DNA of 64,000 nucleotides from an uncultured Rhodospirillales bacterium (GTDB taxonomy: Bacteria; Pseudomonadota; Alphaproteobacteria; ATCC43930; CGMCC-115725): the NCBI GenBank assembly GCA_903828515.1, contig CAIKMD010000007.1:186001-250000 (forward strand), read 5' to 3'. The position numbers and the translations under genes were made by a program. The notes beneath the pieces were generated by a model that made no database searches, was not told where the DNA came from, and saw only the letters and a program-made list of their open reading frames with translations. Positions 28,937 through 38,484 of the stretch are shown one piece after another; positions within the stretch are counted from its first letter, which is position 1, and every line of letters begins with the position of its first letter.

Positions 28937-29602
28937 TTACGGCTTGGCCGCTTCGCCGGCGGGAGCCGGTGTCGGCGCCGGTGCACCTTCGACGCCCGGT
29001 GCGGCTGCCGGCGGGGCTGCCGGTGCCGGTGCCGCGGCTGCCGCCGCCGGTGGCGCGAGCGAAGCGAGCGGCTTCGGGCTGTCGCTCATCGAGTTGAGAT
29101 AGGCGATGACGTTGGCGCGGTCCTGCGGCTTCGGCAGGCCGATGAAAGTCATCTTGGTGCCCTTGGCGAAATCCTGCGGCTTCCACAGCCAGGCATTGAG
29201 ATTGTCGATCGTCCAGGTGCCGCTGCTCTTTGCGGTCAGCGCTGATGAGAAGGCGAAGCCGCCGCGATCATGCGCGATCTCGTCGCCGACGATGCCATAG
29301 AGGTTCGGACCGATGCGGTTGGAACCGCCCTTGTCGAAGCTGTGGCAGGCCGCGCATTGCTGCGACTTGCTCTTGCCGGCGTCGATGTCAGCGGAGGCGA
29401 GAAGGGCGGCGATCGGCTCGGGTCCGCTGGGCGCTGCCGCTGCGGCGGAACCGCCGGCGGGGGCCTCGGTGACCGCGATCGCATAGGCGGGCTTTTCCAG
29501 CGTCGCCGGGTGGATCAGGATGTTGGACAGCATGCCCGCCACCATGGCGAGGATCATCGCGGCGAGGACGGCTCCGATAATCTTGTTGGCTTCGAACGAC
29601 AT
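28937..29602 (-). CDS. Membrane-anchored c-type cytochrome
   Basis: 221 aa from ATG 29602. An uncleaved N-terminal membrane anchor (~9-30, AVLAAMILAMVAGMLSNILI) is followed by a mono-haem domain with CAACH and a distal Met in GTKMTFIGLP, as in CycM/cytochrome c552-type carriers between the bc1 complex and terminal oxidase. The last ~45 residues are an Ala/Pro-rich tail, longer than usual. Divergent from kdsB. The cytochrome c/kdsB/pheA neighbourhood is widespread in Alphaproteobacteria. Confidence 0.92.
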   Translation of the reverse strand: MSFEANKIIGAVLAAMILAMVAGMLSNILIHPATLEKPAYAIAVTEAPAGGSAAAAAPSGPEPIAALLASADIDAGKSKSQQCAACHSFDKGGSNRIGPNLYGIVGDEIAHDRGGFAFSSALTAKSSGTWTIDNLNAWLWKPQDFAKGTKMTFIGLPKPQDRANVIAYLNSMSDSPKPLASLAPPAAAAAAPAPAAPPAAAPGVEGAPAPTPAPAGEAAKP

Positions 29603-29744
29603 GTCGGGGGACCCTCGGAACTCTGCCTGTGCGCACCGGAGAAAAGCCAATTTTCGCTGCTAACTCAAGCGCCACCTCGATCAGCGGCGCGCCAGCCTCG
29701 ATGCGGCATAACGCCGCAATCCTGGCTGTGCTATACGACACGCC

Positions 29745-30497
29745 ATGAATCCGCTGCTCGTTATTCCCGCCCGTATGGCCTCGACGCGGCTGCCCGGCAA
29801 GCCCCTGGCCGATATCGGTGGCGCGCCGATGATCGTTCAGGTCTGGCGCCGCGCGGTCGAGGCGGGGCTCGGCCCCGTCATCGTCGCTTGCGCCGAACGC
29901 GAGATCGCGGCCGCCATCGAGTCCGCCGGCGGCAAGGCGGTGCTCACCCGCGCCGATCACCCCTCGGGTTCCGACCGGATTTTCGAGGCGGTGAGCTTGC
30001 TCGATCCGGCTCGCCGTCACGACGCGATCGTCAACGTCCAGGGCGACCTGCCGCTGATCGACCCCAAGGCGATCGCCGAGTCGCTGAAGCCGCTTGCCGA
30101 TCCCGCCGTCGACATCGCGACGCTGGGCGCGATCATCCAGAGCGAGGACGAACGCCTCAACCCCAGCGTCGTCAAAATCGCCGCCGGGTTTGCGCCGGGC
30201 GCCACGATCGCGCGCGCGCTTTATTTCAGCCGCGCCGCGATCCCCACCGGCGCGGGGCCGCTCTATCACCACATCGGGCTCTATGCCTATCGCCGCGCCG
30301 CGCTCGAAAAATTCGTGTCGCTGCCGCCGTCGCCGCTGGAAAAACGCGAAAGCCTCGAACAGTTGCGCGCGCTCGAAGCGGGGATGCGCATCGACGTGGC
30401 GCTCGTTGACACGGTTCCGTTCGGTGTCGATACTCCGGCCGATCTTGCCCATGCGCGGGAATTGATGGCCGCGCGTCCCCCATCGAAATCAGCATGA
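29745..30497 (+). CDS. kdsB: 3-deoxy-manno-octulosonate cytidylyltransferase
   Basis: 250 aa, normal length. Activates KDO as CMP-KDO for lipopolysaccharide core synthesis. Nucleotide-binding N-terminus [34 protein letters not shown] and the [19 protein letters not shown] end are all diagnostic. Its stop overlaps the pheA start by 4 bp (ATGA). Confidence 0.95.
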   Translation: MNPLLVIPARMASTRLPGKPLADIGGAPMIVQVWRRAVEAGLGPVIVACAEREIAAAIESAGGKAVLTRADHPSGSDRIFEAVSLLDPARRHDAIVNVQGDLPLIDPKAIAESLKPLADPAVDIATLGAIIQSEDERLNPSVVKIAAGFAPGATIARALYFSRAAIPTGAGPLYHHIGLYAYRRAALEKFVSLPPSPLEKRESLEQLRALEAGMRIDVALVDTVPFGVDTPADLAHARELMAARPPSKSA

Positions 30498-31360
30498 CCG
30501 CACGCCTCAATCCCGCACGCCTCATCGCTTTTCAGGGCGAACCCGGCGCCTATTCCGATCTAGCCTGCCGCCAGGTTTTTCCGCGCCTGACCTCGCTGCC
30601 CTGCCTTGCGTTCGAAGACGCGATTGGCGCGGTGAAACGCGGGCGCGCAAGCCTCGCCATGCTGCCGATCGACAATTCGGTCGCCGGCCGCGTCGCCGAC
30701 ATCCATCACCTTTTGCCCGAGTCGGGCCTCCACATCGTCGGCGAGCATTATCAGCGGGTGAATCATCACCTCCTCGCCGTGAAGGGCGCGAAGCTCTCGG
30801 ACCTCAAGATCGTGCGCAGCCACGTTCACGCGCTCGGCCAATGCCGCAAGATGATCCGCGCGCTGGGCTTGAAGGCCGAAGTGGTCGCCGACACGGCGGG
30901 CGCTGCTGCGGCTGTCGCGCGCGAAGGCGACAAGCGCGTCGCCGCCATCGCTTCCGAACTCGCGGGCAAGGTCTATGGGCTCACCTCGCTCAAGGCCAAT
31001 ATCGAGGACGCCGCGCACAACACCACGCGGTTCCTGATCATGGCGGCGAAGGAAAAGCGCGCGGCGAATAAGGGCCTTGTCGTCACCACCTTCGTCTTCC
31101 GCGTGCGCAACGTGCCGGCCGCGCTTTATAAGGCGCTCGGCGGTTTCGCCACCGCCGGCATCAACATGACCCGGCTCGAAAGCTACATGATCGGCGGCCG
31201 CTTCACCGCGACGCAATTCTATGCCGACGTCGAGGCGCACCCCAACGAGCGCCGATTGAAACTCGCCCTCGACGAACTGGCCTTCTACACCGAGGAACTG
31301 AAGATCCTCGGCGTCTATCCCGGCCACAAATTCCGGATGGATCAGTCGCAGGTCGGCTGA
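30494..31360 (+). CDS. pheA: Prephenate dehydratase
   Basis: 288 aa, monofunctional form without chorismate mutase. Converts prephenate to phenylpyruvate in phenylalanine synthesis. [14 protein letters not shown] is the N-terminal signature, NTTRFLI is the catalytic Thr motif, and [20 protein letters not shown] belongs to the regulatory ACT domain (~200-280). Co-transcribed with kdsB by a 4-bp overlap. Confidence 0.95.
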   Translation: MTARLNPARLIAFQGEPGAYSDLACRQVFPRLTSLPCLAFEDAIGAVKRGRASLAMLPIDNSVAGRVADIHHLLPESGLHIVGEHYQRVNHHLLAVKGAKLSDLKIVRSHVHALGQCRKMIRALGLKAEVVADTAGAAAAVAREGDKRVAAIASELAGKVYGLTSLKANIEDAAHNTTRFLIMAAKEKRAANKGLVVTTFVFRVRNVPAALYKALGGFATAGINMTRLESYMIGGRFTATQFYADVEAHPNERRLKLALDELAFYTEELKILGVYPGHKFRMDQSQVG

Positions 31361-31368
31361 GCGGGCGA

Positions 31369-31572
31369 ATGCGAATCACCGCGAAGGACGTTTTCAAGTT
31401 TCTGTCCGGCGTGTTTTTCGCCACGACGACGTCGAGCGCCTATTTCGCCTGGTATCAGGTCAGCGTCCCGTTTCTGGGACTGACGGTGACGCCGGACTTA
31501 TGGGTCGTGCGCGGCTTCATTCACTTTGTGCTGTTTCTGATTGCCGTCTATTGCGGGTTTGTCCGGAAGTAG
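31369..31572 (+). CDS. Small membrane protein
   Basis: 67 aa, starting 8 bp after pheA. Two hydrophobic segments (~12-32 and ~47-64) connected by a short loop (FLGLTVTPDLW), with a basic C-terminal end. No family recognised. Its position directly behind pheA and coding-like composition support it being real; it may be co-transcribed with kdsB-pheA. Confidence 0.6.
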   Translation: MRITAKDVFKFLSGVFFATTTSSAYFAWYQVSVPFLGLTVTPDLWVVRGFIHFVLFLIAVYCGFVRK

Positions 31573-31641
31573 TCGGCTGAGCGGCGCGTGAAGTTCGTCT
31601 TTTAGGCAGAGAACTCGACGGTTCGTTGCGCCGCCCCTTCA

Positions 31642-32049
31642 CTAAAGGCATTCCGGCTCGATGCGACTTAGGCGTCGGTATTGTTTTAATTCCTCGGCGG
31701 TAAAACGTTTGCGGATCGCTACCTGGGATCTGCGCAACGCCGGCGTCGTCAATTTTTTGCAGTTCCCCAGCGACCATACGTCTCCAGTCCACGGATTGAC
31801 GGCGAAGAAACCGAAATTTGATTGTTCGCCGACTCCGAGAAACACAAAGAAAATCTTATCCATGCCGGAATCGTAGTCGAAGTATTTATGGTCCTTGTCG
31901 CTACCGAATTCTCCTTCAGAAGCGAGCCGTTCCGCAGTTGGTTCGTCGAGTTTGAAGGGAATTTTTGGCTCAGATGCCCATGTTTTTGAAATCAAAATGA
32001 GCGCGCCAGCAACGGTCACGACGAACCGTCGCAAGTTGTGACCGTTCAT
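31642..32049 (-). CDS. Hypothetical exported protein
   Basis: 135 aa. N-terminal signal peptide (basic NLRR, hydrophobic ~9-22, cleavage near TWA-SEP). The mature part of ~110 residues has one central beta-like block (GMDKIFFVFLGVGEQSNFGFFAVNPWTGDVW) resembling small lipocalin/PepSY-sized periplasmic proteins, but no family is recognised. Base composition is visibly less GC-rich than its neighbours. It lies 8 bp after another unknown gene on the same strand, suggesting a two-gene acquisition. Confidence 0.6.
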   Translation of the reverse strand: MNGHNLRRFVVTVAGALILISKTWASEPKIPFKLDEPTAERLASEGEFGSDKDHKYFDYDSGMDKIFFVFLGVGEQSNFGFFAVNPWTGDVWSLGNCKKLTTPALRRSQVAIRKRFTAEELKQYRRLSRIEPECL

Positions 32050-32057
32050 ATTAGGTC

Positions 32058-32393
32058 CTATGGCGCGCGGCGATCGGGCGGGCGACGTAAAGGCGGATCG
32101 ATGATCGCCGCCAAGGCTTCGTCCGCGCCGAATTGGTCAGAGGCAACCCGATCGTTGCGCCGAAGGGCGTGGTCGATTTCGTCCCATCGCGCGAAGCGGG
32201 GATCGCTGTCAGTTTTGCCGTCGAAGGCGAAATCGAGAAGTTGCTTTCCACCTTTGCCGAGACCGATGAAGATTTCGCCGATCGCGGTGCTTTGGACGAG
32301 AATGTGATCGCGGTGCAATTCGCCGGTGTCGAGGTCGAGAACGCGTCCGCGATAAGTGGATCGATTGCCCATACGGGTACGCGATGATGCCAT
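32058..32393 (-). CDS. Hypothetical protein
   Basis: 111 aa from ATG 32393, which has GGGGGAG 5 bp upstream; an ATG four codons earlier would contain that site. Charged soluble protein (GNRSTYRGRVLDLDTGEL; ARWDEIDHALRRNDR) without recognised domains, ending in a Pro/Arg-rich tail. An overlapping + strand frame (32133-32387) exists, but the minus strand is preferred because of the ribosome site and the adjoining exported-protein gene. Unknown function. Confidence 0.5.
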   Translation of the reverse strand: MASSRTRMGNRSTYRGRVLDLDTGELHRDHILVQSTAIGEIFIGLGKGGKQLLDFAFDGKTDSDPRFARWDEIDHALRRNDRVASDQFGADEALAAIIDPPLRRPPDRRAP

Positions 32394-32499
32394 GCACTCC
32401 CCCATTCAGATTATCGCGCAGACTAGTACAAAACAGGAACAAAATCAAGAAGAATCTGCGAAACCCCGCGTCTTTATTGGCCTTTTGGAATTTTTGGTT

Positions 32500-33417
32500 C
32501 TACCGCCCCAGCCAATCCTCGAGCAGCCGTCGCGCGATCGAATCCCGCCGGGGCAGGCGGAATTCGTCGTCGTCCTGATGTGCCTTGATCCAGGATTTTT
32601 CGTACCAGCGCGCGTCTTCGAGTTCGCTGTGGTCGACTTCGATCTCGGTGGTCTTGGCGCGGGCGTGAAAGCCGAGCATCAGCGAGGCGGGGAACGGCCA
32701 GGGTTGCGACGAGTGATAGATCACCTCGTCGAGCGTGACCTTGGTTTCCTCGAAGACCTCGCGCGCGACCGCCTCTTCGAGGCTTTCGCCCGGCTCGACG
32801 AAACCGGCCAGCGTCGAATGCATGCCTTTCGCCCACGCGGCTTGGCGTCCCAAGAGACAACGCTCGCCGTCATGGACCAGCATGATCACCGCCGGATCGG
32901 TACGCGGAAAATGCGACGCGTTGCAGGATGCGTTGGTGCAGCGGCGGACATGCCCGGCTTCTTCGGCTCGCGTCGCGCTGCCGCACACGCCGCAAAAGAC
33001 ATGGCGTGAATGCCAGTAGGCGAGACCGCGCGCATAGGCGAGGAGCGAGGCCTGTCCGCGCTTCAATAGCGGCCCGACCCGGCGCAGATCGACGAACTCG
33101 GCCGGCGCCGGTGGGCGCAAAGCGGTCTGCGGCTCGTCGAGCGATGACAGGTCGAGGGTGAAATAGGCGACGTCGAGATGCAGGCCCAGCAGCACCGGCT
33201 CGGCCTCGGCGAGGATGTCGGCGGGACCCAGATAAGCCGCTTCGGGTTTTTCGCCGCTGGCGTCGACGATCAGGCTCTGGCCGCGCCAGGTCGGGACGTA
33301 GCGCGAGGTCCCGTCGCCGCGCCGCGCCGCCAGCCAGGCCGCGTCTTTGCGCAAATGCGACACGCGATCGAGCCCGCCCGCATAGAAATTCGGCCGTTCC
33401 CGGTTTTCCGCCACCAT
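32500..33417 (-). CDS. nudC: NAD(+) diphosphatase / NAD-capped RNA hydrolase
   Basis: 305 aa. Hydrolyses NADH or NAD+ to NMN plus AMP and can remove NAD caps from RNA. Seen: four-Cys zinc ribbon (CGVCGS followed by CTNASC), Nudix box GFVEPGESLEEAVAREVFEE, and the SQPWPFPASLM motif that defines the NADH-specific subgroup. ATG 33417 lies just upstream of the SRP RNA gene, in the opposite direction. Confidence 0.93.
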   Translation of the reverse strand: MVAENRERPNFYAGGLDRVSHLRKDAAWLAARRGDGTSRYVPTWRGQSLIVDASGEKPEAAYLGPADILAEAEPVLLGLHLDVAYFTLDLSSLDEPQTALRPPAPAEFVDLRRVGPLLKRGQASLLAYARGLAYWHSRHVFCGVCGSATRAEEAGHVRRCTNASCNASHFPRTDPAVIMLVHDGERCLLGRQAAWAKGMHSTLAGFVEPGESLEEAVAREVFEETKVTLDEVIYHSSQPWPFPASLMLGFHARAKTTEIEVDHSELEDARWYEKSWIKAHQDDDEFRLPRRDSIARRLLEDWLGR

Positions 33418-33471
33418 TCACCGTTTCCCCGCGCCACTTCCTTCCGCTTATAGCCCTGATATAGTCGGGGT

Positions 33472-33567
33472 GGGAGGCTGGCGATGGACAGGTCCCTCGC
33501 CAACCCGGTCAGGTCCGGAAGGAAGCAGCCGTAACGAGTTTCGGCCTGGGTCGTTGTCGGTCTCCCA
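33472..33567 (+). ncRNA. ffs: Signal recognition particle RNA (4.5S, small bacterial type)
   Basis: The conserved domain IV core GGTCAGGTCCGGAAGGAAGC followed by AGCCGTAACGAG lies at 33507-33538, and the ends GGGAGGCTGGCG and GGTCTCCC pair to close a ~96-nt hairpin. A -10-like TATAGT (33460-33465) sits 7 bp before the 5' end; ATTTTTG directly after the gene supplies a U-tract. Position in front of dnaX is common in Alphaproteobacteria. The RNA binds Ffh for co-translational protein targeting. Confidence 0.95.
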
Positions 33568-33605
33568 CCTATTTTTGCCCCCTTGATCCTCGCGAGGCAG
33601 GCGTC

Positions 33606-35339
33606 ATGAGCGAGCCGGGCGGCGCCTATCGCGTCCTCGCGCGGAAATACCGGCCCACCACCTTCGCCGAGCTGATCGGGCAGGAGGCGATGGTCCGCAC
33701 GCTCGAGAACGCCATCGCCACCGGCCGCATCGCCCATGCGTTCATCCTGACCGGGGTGCGCGGCGTCGGCAAAACCACCACCGCGCGAATCATCGCCCGC
33801 GCCCTCAACTGCATCGGCCCCGACGGCAAGGGCGGGCCGACGATCAGCCCGTGCGGCGTCTGCGAGCCGTGCCGCGCCATCGCCGAGGACCGCTATGTCG
33901 ATGTGATGGAGATCGATGCGGCCTCGCGCGCCGGCGTCGAGGACATCCGCGAGCTGACCGACGGCGTGCGCTACAAGCCGGTCGCGGCACGGTTCAAGAT
34001 CTACATCATCGACGAAGTGCACATGCTCTCGAAGGCCGCGTTCAACGCGCTGCTGAAAACGCTCGAGGAGCCGCCGCCCGACGTCAAATTCATCTTCGCC
34101 ACCACCGAAATCCACAAGGTTCCGGTCACCATCCTCTCGCGCTGTCAGCGCTTCAGCCTGCGCCGCGTGCCGCAGGAAATGCTCAGCAGCCATTACGCCA
34201 AGATCTGCGTCGCCGAAAAAGTCGAAGCCGCGCCGGCCGCCATCGCGTTGATCGCGCGCGCGGCTGACGGCTCGGTGCGCGATGGGCTTTCCATTCTCGA
34301 TCAGGCGATGGCGCTGAGCGGCAACGCGATCACCGAGGTCGCGGTGCGCGAAATGCTCGGCATCGCCGATCGCGGCCTCGTCTTCGACCTGCTCGAATCG
34401 GCGTTCCGCGGCGATACCCCGGCGGCGCTGGCGCAGATGAAATCGCTCCACGATGGCGGCGCCGACGCGATCATGGTGTTGCAGGACCTGCTGGAGCTGA
34501 CGCATTTCCTTACCCGGTTGAAGCTCGCGCCCAATGCCGGCGAAGGCGATCCCGCGGTCGAGGGCGATCGCGTGCGCGGCGCGCCGATCGCGGCGAAGCT
34601 CGGCATTCCGGTGCTGGCCCGCGCGTGGCAGTTGCTGCTGAAAGGCCTGACCGAAACACAGAACGCGCCGTCGCCGCTACAAGCGGCCGAGATGGTGCTG
34701 GTGCGCCTCGCCTATGTCGCCGATCTGCCGACGCCGGCCGACCTGATCCGCACGCTCGAAAACGCGCCCGCTGGCGCGGCGTCCGCACCGACGCCAGCGC
34801 CGCGCAGTGCGCCGACCCCAACGATGGCGTCGTCGGGCAATGGCGGTGGCGGCAGCGCGACGGCGATGGCCGTGCGCGAGATGCCGGCGCCGCAACCGAC
34901 CCAGGCCGTGTCGGCCATGCCGCAGCCGCAAGGCTTCGCGCAGGTGGTCGAACTCTTCGAAAAGAGCGAGCCGATCCTGCGCGCGCATCTCTGGGCGCAT
35001 ACGCATTTGGTGCGGTTCGAGCAGGGCCGCATCGAGTTGCGCCCCGGTGACGGCGCGATGCCCAATCTCGCCAACAAGCTCGGCACGCTGCTGACCCAGA
35101 TGACCGGCCAGCGCTGGGTGGTCAGCGTCTCCGGCGATCCGGGCGATCTCACGCTCAAGGAACAGGCCGAGGCGCGCAATCAATCGATGAAGAGCGAGGC
35201 GGCGCGCGATCCGCTCGTGCGTGCGGTGCTCGATGCCTTTCCCGGCGCGCGGATCGAGAGCGTGCGCGAGACCGCCCCACCCGAAACCGCGCCGATGGTC
35301 GATGCCGACGAATTGCCCGAAGGAGACGAGCCGCTATGA
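33606..35339 (+). CDS. dnaX: DNA polymerase III subunit gamma/tau
   Basis: 577 aa. Clamp-loader ATPase: RKYRPTTFAELIGQ at the start, Walker A GVRGVGKTT (~50-58), a zinc-binding Cys cluster (C-x(n)-CGVCEPC), Walker B IIDEVHML and the SRC sensor in ILSRCQRF. C-terminal to ~370 there is an Ala/Pro/Gly-rich linker and a tau-like domain. First gene of dnaX-ybaB-recR; its stop overlaps ybaB by 4 bp. Confidence 0.95.
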   Translation: MSEPGGAYRVLARKYRPTTFAELIGQEAMVRTLENAIATGRIAHAFILTGVRGVGKTTTARIIARALNCIGPDGKGGPTISPCGVCEPCRAIAEDRYVDVMEIDAASRAGVEDIRELTDGVRYKPVAARFKIYIIDEVHMLSKAAFNALLKTLEEPPPDVKFIFATTEIHKVPVTILSRCQRFSLRRVPQEMLSSHYAKICVAEKVEAAPAAIALIARAADGSVRDGLSILDQAMALSGNAITEVAVREMLGIADRGLVFDLLESAFRGDTPAALAQMKSLHDGGADAIMVLQDLLELTHFLTRLKLAPNAGEGDPAVEGDRVRGAPIAAKLGIPVLARAWQLLLKGLTETQNAPSPLQAAEMVLVRLAYVADLPTPADLIRTLENAPAGAASAPTPAPRSAPTPTMASSGNGGGGSATAMAVREMPAPQPTQAVSAMPQPQGFAQVVELFEKSEPILRAHLWAHTHLVRFEQGRIELRPGDGAMPNLANKLGTLLTQMTGQRWVVSVSGDPGDLTLKEQAEARNQSMKSEAARDPLVRAVLDAFPGARIESVRETAPPETAPMVDADELPEGDEPL

Positions 35340-35659
35340 AGAATCTGGGCCAGATGATGAAGCAGGCGCAGGAAATGCAATCGCGCATGGCCGAGCTGCA
35401 AACCCGTCTCGCCGAGATCGAGATGACCGGCGCCTCGGGTGGCGGCCTCGTTCAGGTCACGCTCAGCGGCAAGGGCGAAATGAAAAAGGTCCGGATCGAC
35501 AAATCGCTGATGGTGCCCGAGGAATCCGAGGTGCTGGAGGATCTGATCCTGGCCGCGTCGAATGACGCCAAATCCAAAGTCGAGGCGCATGTCGCCAGCG
35601 AGATGTCGCAACTGACCGGCGGACTGCAATTGCCGCCGGGCATGAAACTGCCGTTTTGA
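35336..35659 (+). CDS. ybaB: YbaB/EbfC family nucleoid-associated protein
   Basis: 107 aa. Starts with the [15 protein letters not shown] helix typical of the family, then the central beta part ([15 protein letters not shown]) and a C-terminal helix. A small dimeric DNA-binding protein usually found between dnaX and recR, as here. Start overlaps the dnaX stop (ATGA). Confidence 0.95.
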   Translation: MKNLGQMMKQAQEMQSRMAELQTRLAEIEMTGASGGGLVQVTLSGKGEMKKVRIDKSLMVPEESEVLEDLILAASNDAKSKVEAHVASEMSQLTGGLQLPPGMKLPF

Positions 35660-35684
35660 TCGGGAAGGTATCGGCGTCATCGCG

Positions 35685-36287
35685 ATGACCGAACTCGACC
35701 GCCTCATCCAGCTTCTCGCCAAACTACCGGGCCTTGGGCCGCGCTCGGCGCGCCGTGCAGCGCTTTATCTGATCAAACGTCGCGAGGCGGTGATGGAACC
35801 CTTGGCCGCCGCGATGGCCGAGGCGGCACGCACCATCCAGCCCTGCACGATCTGCGGCAATCTCGACACCATCGACCCGTGCACACTCTGCGCCGATCCG
35901 CGCCGCGATGCCGGCCAGATCTGCGTCGTCGAAGACGTCGCCGATCTCTGGGCGATCGAACGCGCCCATGCGTTCAAGGGTCGCTATCACGTCCTCGGTG
36001 GGACTTTGTCGGCGCTCGACGGCATCGGCCCCAGCGAGTTGCGCATCGACGCGCTGGTCGCGCGGGTCAAAGAAGCCGGCGTGCGCGAGGTGATCCTGGC
36101 GATGAACGCGACGGTCGAGGGCCAGACCACGGTGCACTACATCATCGATCGTCTCGCCGACATCGGCGTATCGGTCACGCGGTTGGCCCATGGTGTCCCG
36201 GTCGGCGGCGAGCTCGATTACCTCGACGAAGGCACGCTGGCCGCCGCCCTCAAGGCGCGCACTTCGATGAAGAGCGGCGCGGCTTAG
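35685..36287 (+). CDS. recR: Recombination mediator protein
   Basis: 200 aa, normal length. Works with RecF/RecO to load RecA on gapped [19 protein letters not shown] is the N-terminal HhH region, the zinc finger is [16 protein letters not shown] (~55-70), the TOPRIM block is [16 protein letters not shown], and a Walker-B-like [20 protein letters not shown] ends it. It follows ybaB by 25 bp. Confidence 0.95.
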   Translation: MTELDRLIQLLAKLPGLGPRSARRAALYLIKRREAVMEPLAAAMAEAARTIQPCTICGNLDTIDPCTLCADPRRDAGQICVVEDVADLWAIERAHAFKGRYHVLGGTLSALDGIGPSELRIDALVARVKEAGVREVILAMNATVEGQTTVHYIIDRLADIGVSVTRLAHGVPVGGELDYLDEGTLAAALKARTSMKSGAA

Positions 36288-36304
36288 GGCGCGAAAGACG
36301 ATTC

Positions 36305-36376
36305 ACCACGGAGACACGGAGGACACGGAGAAGAAGAAAATCAATTTCTTCTCACTGTCCTCCGTGTCTCCGTGGT
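36305..36376. repeat. Large inverted repeat (cacggagacacggagga family)
   Basis: A 21-bp perfect arm (36305-36325, beginning ACCACGGAGACACGGAGGA) is matched by 36356-36376. Inner arms GAGAAGAA (36328-36335) and TTCTTCTC (36346-36353) extend the stem. The TCCGTGTCTCCGTGG word is a dispersed intergenic repeat in many environmental genomes. It follows recR and could terminate transcription from either side. Confidence 0.8.
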
Positions 36377-36404
36377 TCATCTAAAATTGCTGCATCGATA
36401 TCCT

Positions 36405-36487
36405 GCGCCCTTCGACAATCTCAGGCTGAGGAAAAATTGTCGATGGCATTAAGAAGACCGCCTCACCCTGAGCTTGTCGAAGGGCGC
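36405..36487. repeat. Second inverted repeat (cccttcgacaa-ctcagg family)
   Basis: Left arm 36405-36431 (GCGCCCTTCGACAATCTCAG...) and right arm 36461-36487 are 27 bp each and match at 25 positions when one is reverse complemented. The word CCTTCGACAAGCTCAGG is a well-known dispersed repeat in alphaproteobacterial and other genomes. The gap between recR and the convergent rmuC (36288-36506) is almost entirely made of these two repeat elements; no gene is seen there. Confidence 0.8.
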
Positions 36488-36506
36488 GCGATGCATGTCC
36501 AGCGTC

Positions 36507-37847
36507 TTACCGCACCAAGCGCGGCGATGCCGGCAGTTCGGGTTCGACCACTTCGGCTGATTCGCCTTCGATCAGTGTCTCATGCGACGTGATGCCGAAC
36601 ATTGGCAGGTTGCCCGGTATCGCTTTGCCGGGCTGCACGCCCAGGCTCACCAGCTTCCTCGCGCGGGCGAGGACAAAGCGGTTCGCCGAGCCGGAAAATT
36701 TCGAGAAGGACTCGGCGGCGTTATTGAGCGCCTTGCCGACCGCGCCGACATGGGTGAAGGCGCTGTTGATGCCCTCGAGCAATTGCTCGGCGGCGGTGAC
36801 GATGCGCTGCTGGTTCTCGACCTGCTTCATCAGGTTGATCTCGGCCGAGGCGAGCGAGATCAGGCAATGCAGCGTGGTGGGGCCGGCGAGATAGATGCCG
36901 CGTGCCCGGGCGGTGTGGAGGAATTCGGCGTCGGCGCGGTTGAGCTTGTCGAGCGCCGCTTCGTTCGGCAGGTACATCACGCTCACGATGCGGGCGATCT
37001 CGTGATCGTGTCCCGTCTCGCGCCAGCTCACGCGGATCGCATTGGCGTAATCCTTTTCGCCGAGCGCGCGCAGATGCTGGTTCATCGTGCGCGCCAGATT
37101 GCGATAGGCCTCGGTCTCTTCCGCCGTGCCTTCCTTCGCCGCGATCTCGAGCAGGTATTTCGACGCTTTGCTGTCGATCACCATCACGCCGTTCGAGGGC
37201 AGGAACACCACCGCGTCCGGGCGCAGCCGGCGGCCCTCCTCGTCCTGGGTGCTGAATTGAAGCTGGAAGTCGCGGCCCTGTTCGAGGCCGAACGCCTTGA
37301 GCGTGTTGGCGAGACCGACCTCGGCGAGCTGGCCCGCGCCCGACGGGTTCGAGAGCGACCGCCAGACCGTGTCCAGAGTCTTGCCGTTTTCCTGGATGCG
37401 GCCTTCGAGCGCCGCGACGGCGGTAGCCAGGGTCTCGACCTGTTTCAGAAATGTCTCGCTCGCACTGCCGACGCGTTTTTCCGCGTCCTCTTTCGATTCG
37501 GCATTCTCGCGCTTGTGGTCTTCGAGGAGTTTCGAGGAGAGCTGGGTTCCGCCTTCGAGCAGGGCCGCCTTGGTCGAGTTGAGCATTTCGACCCGCAGTT
37601 TCTCGAACTCGGTCATGCGCTGATCGGCATCGACGAGGCGCTGACGCGCCGTCGCCAGCTCGGTTTCCGCGACGAGTCGGGTGGCGACCGCCGAATCGCG
37701 TTCGCTGGTCAGCTCGGCGACGCGCTTGTCGCGTTCGGCCAGACCGGTCTCGGCGACGATGCGGCGCTGCGCCTCGCGGCGGTTGAACCAGAAGCCGAGG
37801 ATGGCGGCAACGGCGAAAGCGAGCAGGATGAGGAGTATGGTTTCCAT
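36507..37847 (-). CDS. rmuC: DNA recombination protein RmuC
   Basis: 446 aa. N-terminal membrane anchor (~3-19), a coiled coil (~25-150) and the nuclease-like RmuC domain (~160-360) with LEQGRDFQLQFS, RLRPDAVVFLP, VMVIDSKAS and MYLPNEAAL. Proposed to limit inversions between short repeats. It is convergent with recR over a region packed with inverted repeats, and divergent from def. Confidence 0.92.
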   Translation of the reverse strand: METILLILLAFAVAAILGFWFNRREAQRRIVAETGLAERDKRVAELTSERDSAVATRLVAETELATARQRLVDADQRMTEFEKLRVEMLNSTKAALLEGGTQLSSKLLEDHKRENAESKEDAEKRVGSASETFLKQVETLATAVAALEGRIQENGKTLDTVWRSLSNPSGAGQLAEVGLANTLKAFGLEQGRDFQLQFSTQDEEGRRLRPDAVVFLPSNGVMVIDSKASKYLLEIAAKEGTAEETEAYRNLARTMNQHLRALGEKDYANAIRVSWRETGHDHEIARIVSVMYLPNEAALDKLNRADAEFLHTARARGIYLAGPTTLHCLISLASAEINLMKQVENQQRIVTAAEQLLEGINSAFTHVGAVGKALNNAAESFSKFSGSANRFVLARARKLVSLGVQPGKAIPGNLPMFGITSHETLIEGESAEVVEPELPASPRLVR

Positions 37848-37946
37848 GGCAACATTCTACCCGACGCGCCACGCCTGCTGCCAATCTGTTGAGTTGAGTA
37901 CGGGGCCGTTGACGAAAACCGCCTTCGGCCTTACCTAAAAGCCACC

Positions 37947-38471
37947 ATGGCCGAGCTTCCCATCATCGTTGCCCCCGATCCGCGTCTCGCCCGTCCGGCG
38001 AAGCCCGTCGCGAAGGTCGACGACTCGATCCGCAAGCTGATGAACGACATGCTGGAGACCATGTATTTGGCTCCCGGCATCGGCTTGGCCGCGCCCCAGG
38101 TCGGCGTGTTGAAGCGGGTGATCGTCGTCGATTGTGCCAAGGCCGACGACAAGCCCAAGCCCTACAAGATGGCCAATCCGGAAATCCTCTGGCAGTCCGA
38201 GGACATGATGGTCCAGAGCGAGGGCTGCCTGTCGCTGCCCGAGCATTACGCCGATGTCGAACGTCCGGCCGAAGTACGCGTGCGCTATGTCGACGAGCAG
38301 AACGAGATCCGCGAACTCCACGCCAAGGGCCTGCTCGCGACGTGCATCCAGCACGAGATCGATCACCTCGAAGGCGTGCTGTTCGTCGACCATATCTCGA
38401 CGCTGAAGCGCGGCATCATCCTCCGCAAACTCGCCAAGACCAAACGGCTGAACGCATCGGCGCCGGTCTGA
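37947..38471 (+). CDS. def: Peptide deformylase
   Basis: 174 aa. Removes the formyl group from nascent proteins. All three motifs are present: [20 protein letters not shown] (metal-binding Cys) and HEIDHLEG (two His ligands plus catalytic Glu). Followed 13 bp later by fmt, the classical formylation pair. Confidence 0.96.
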   Translation: MAELPIIVAPDPRLARPAKPVAKVDDSIRKLMNDMLETMYLAPGIGLAAPQVGVLKRVIVVDCAKADDKPKPYKMANPEILWQSEDMMVQSEGCLSLPEHYADVERPAEVRVRYVDEQNEIRELHAKGLLATCIQHEIDHLEGVLFVDHISTLKRGIILRKLAKTKRLNASAPV

Positions 38472-38484
38472 GCCGCGGCGTCTC

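Noticed and set aside
32133-32387. 84-aa + strand frame
   Set aside because: It overlaps the minus-strand hypothetical gene, which has a better ribosome site and an adjoining same-strand gene; still not fully excluded.
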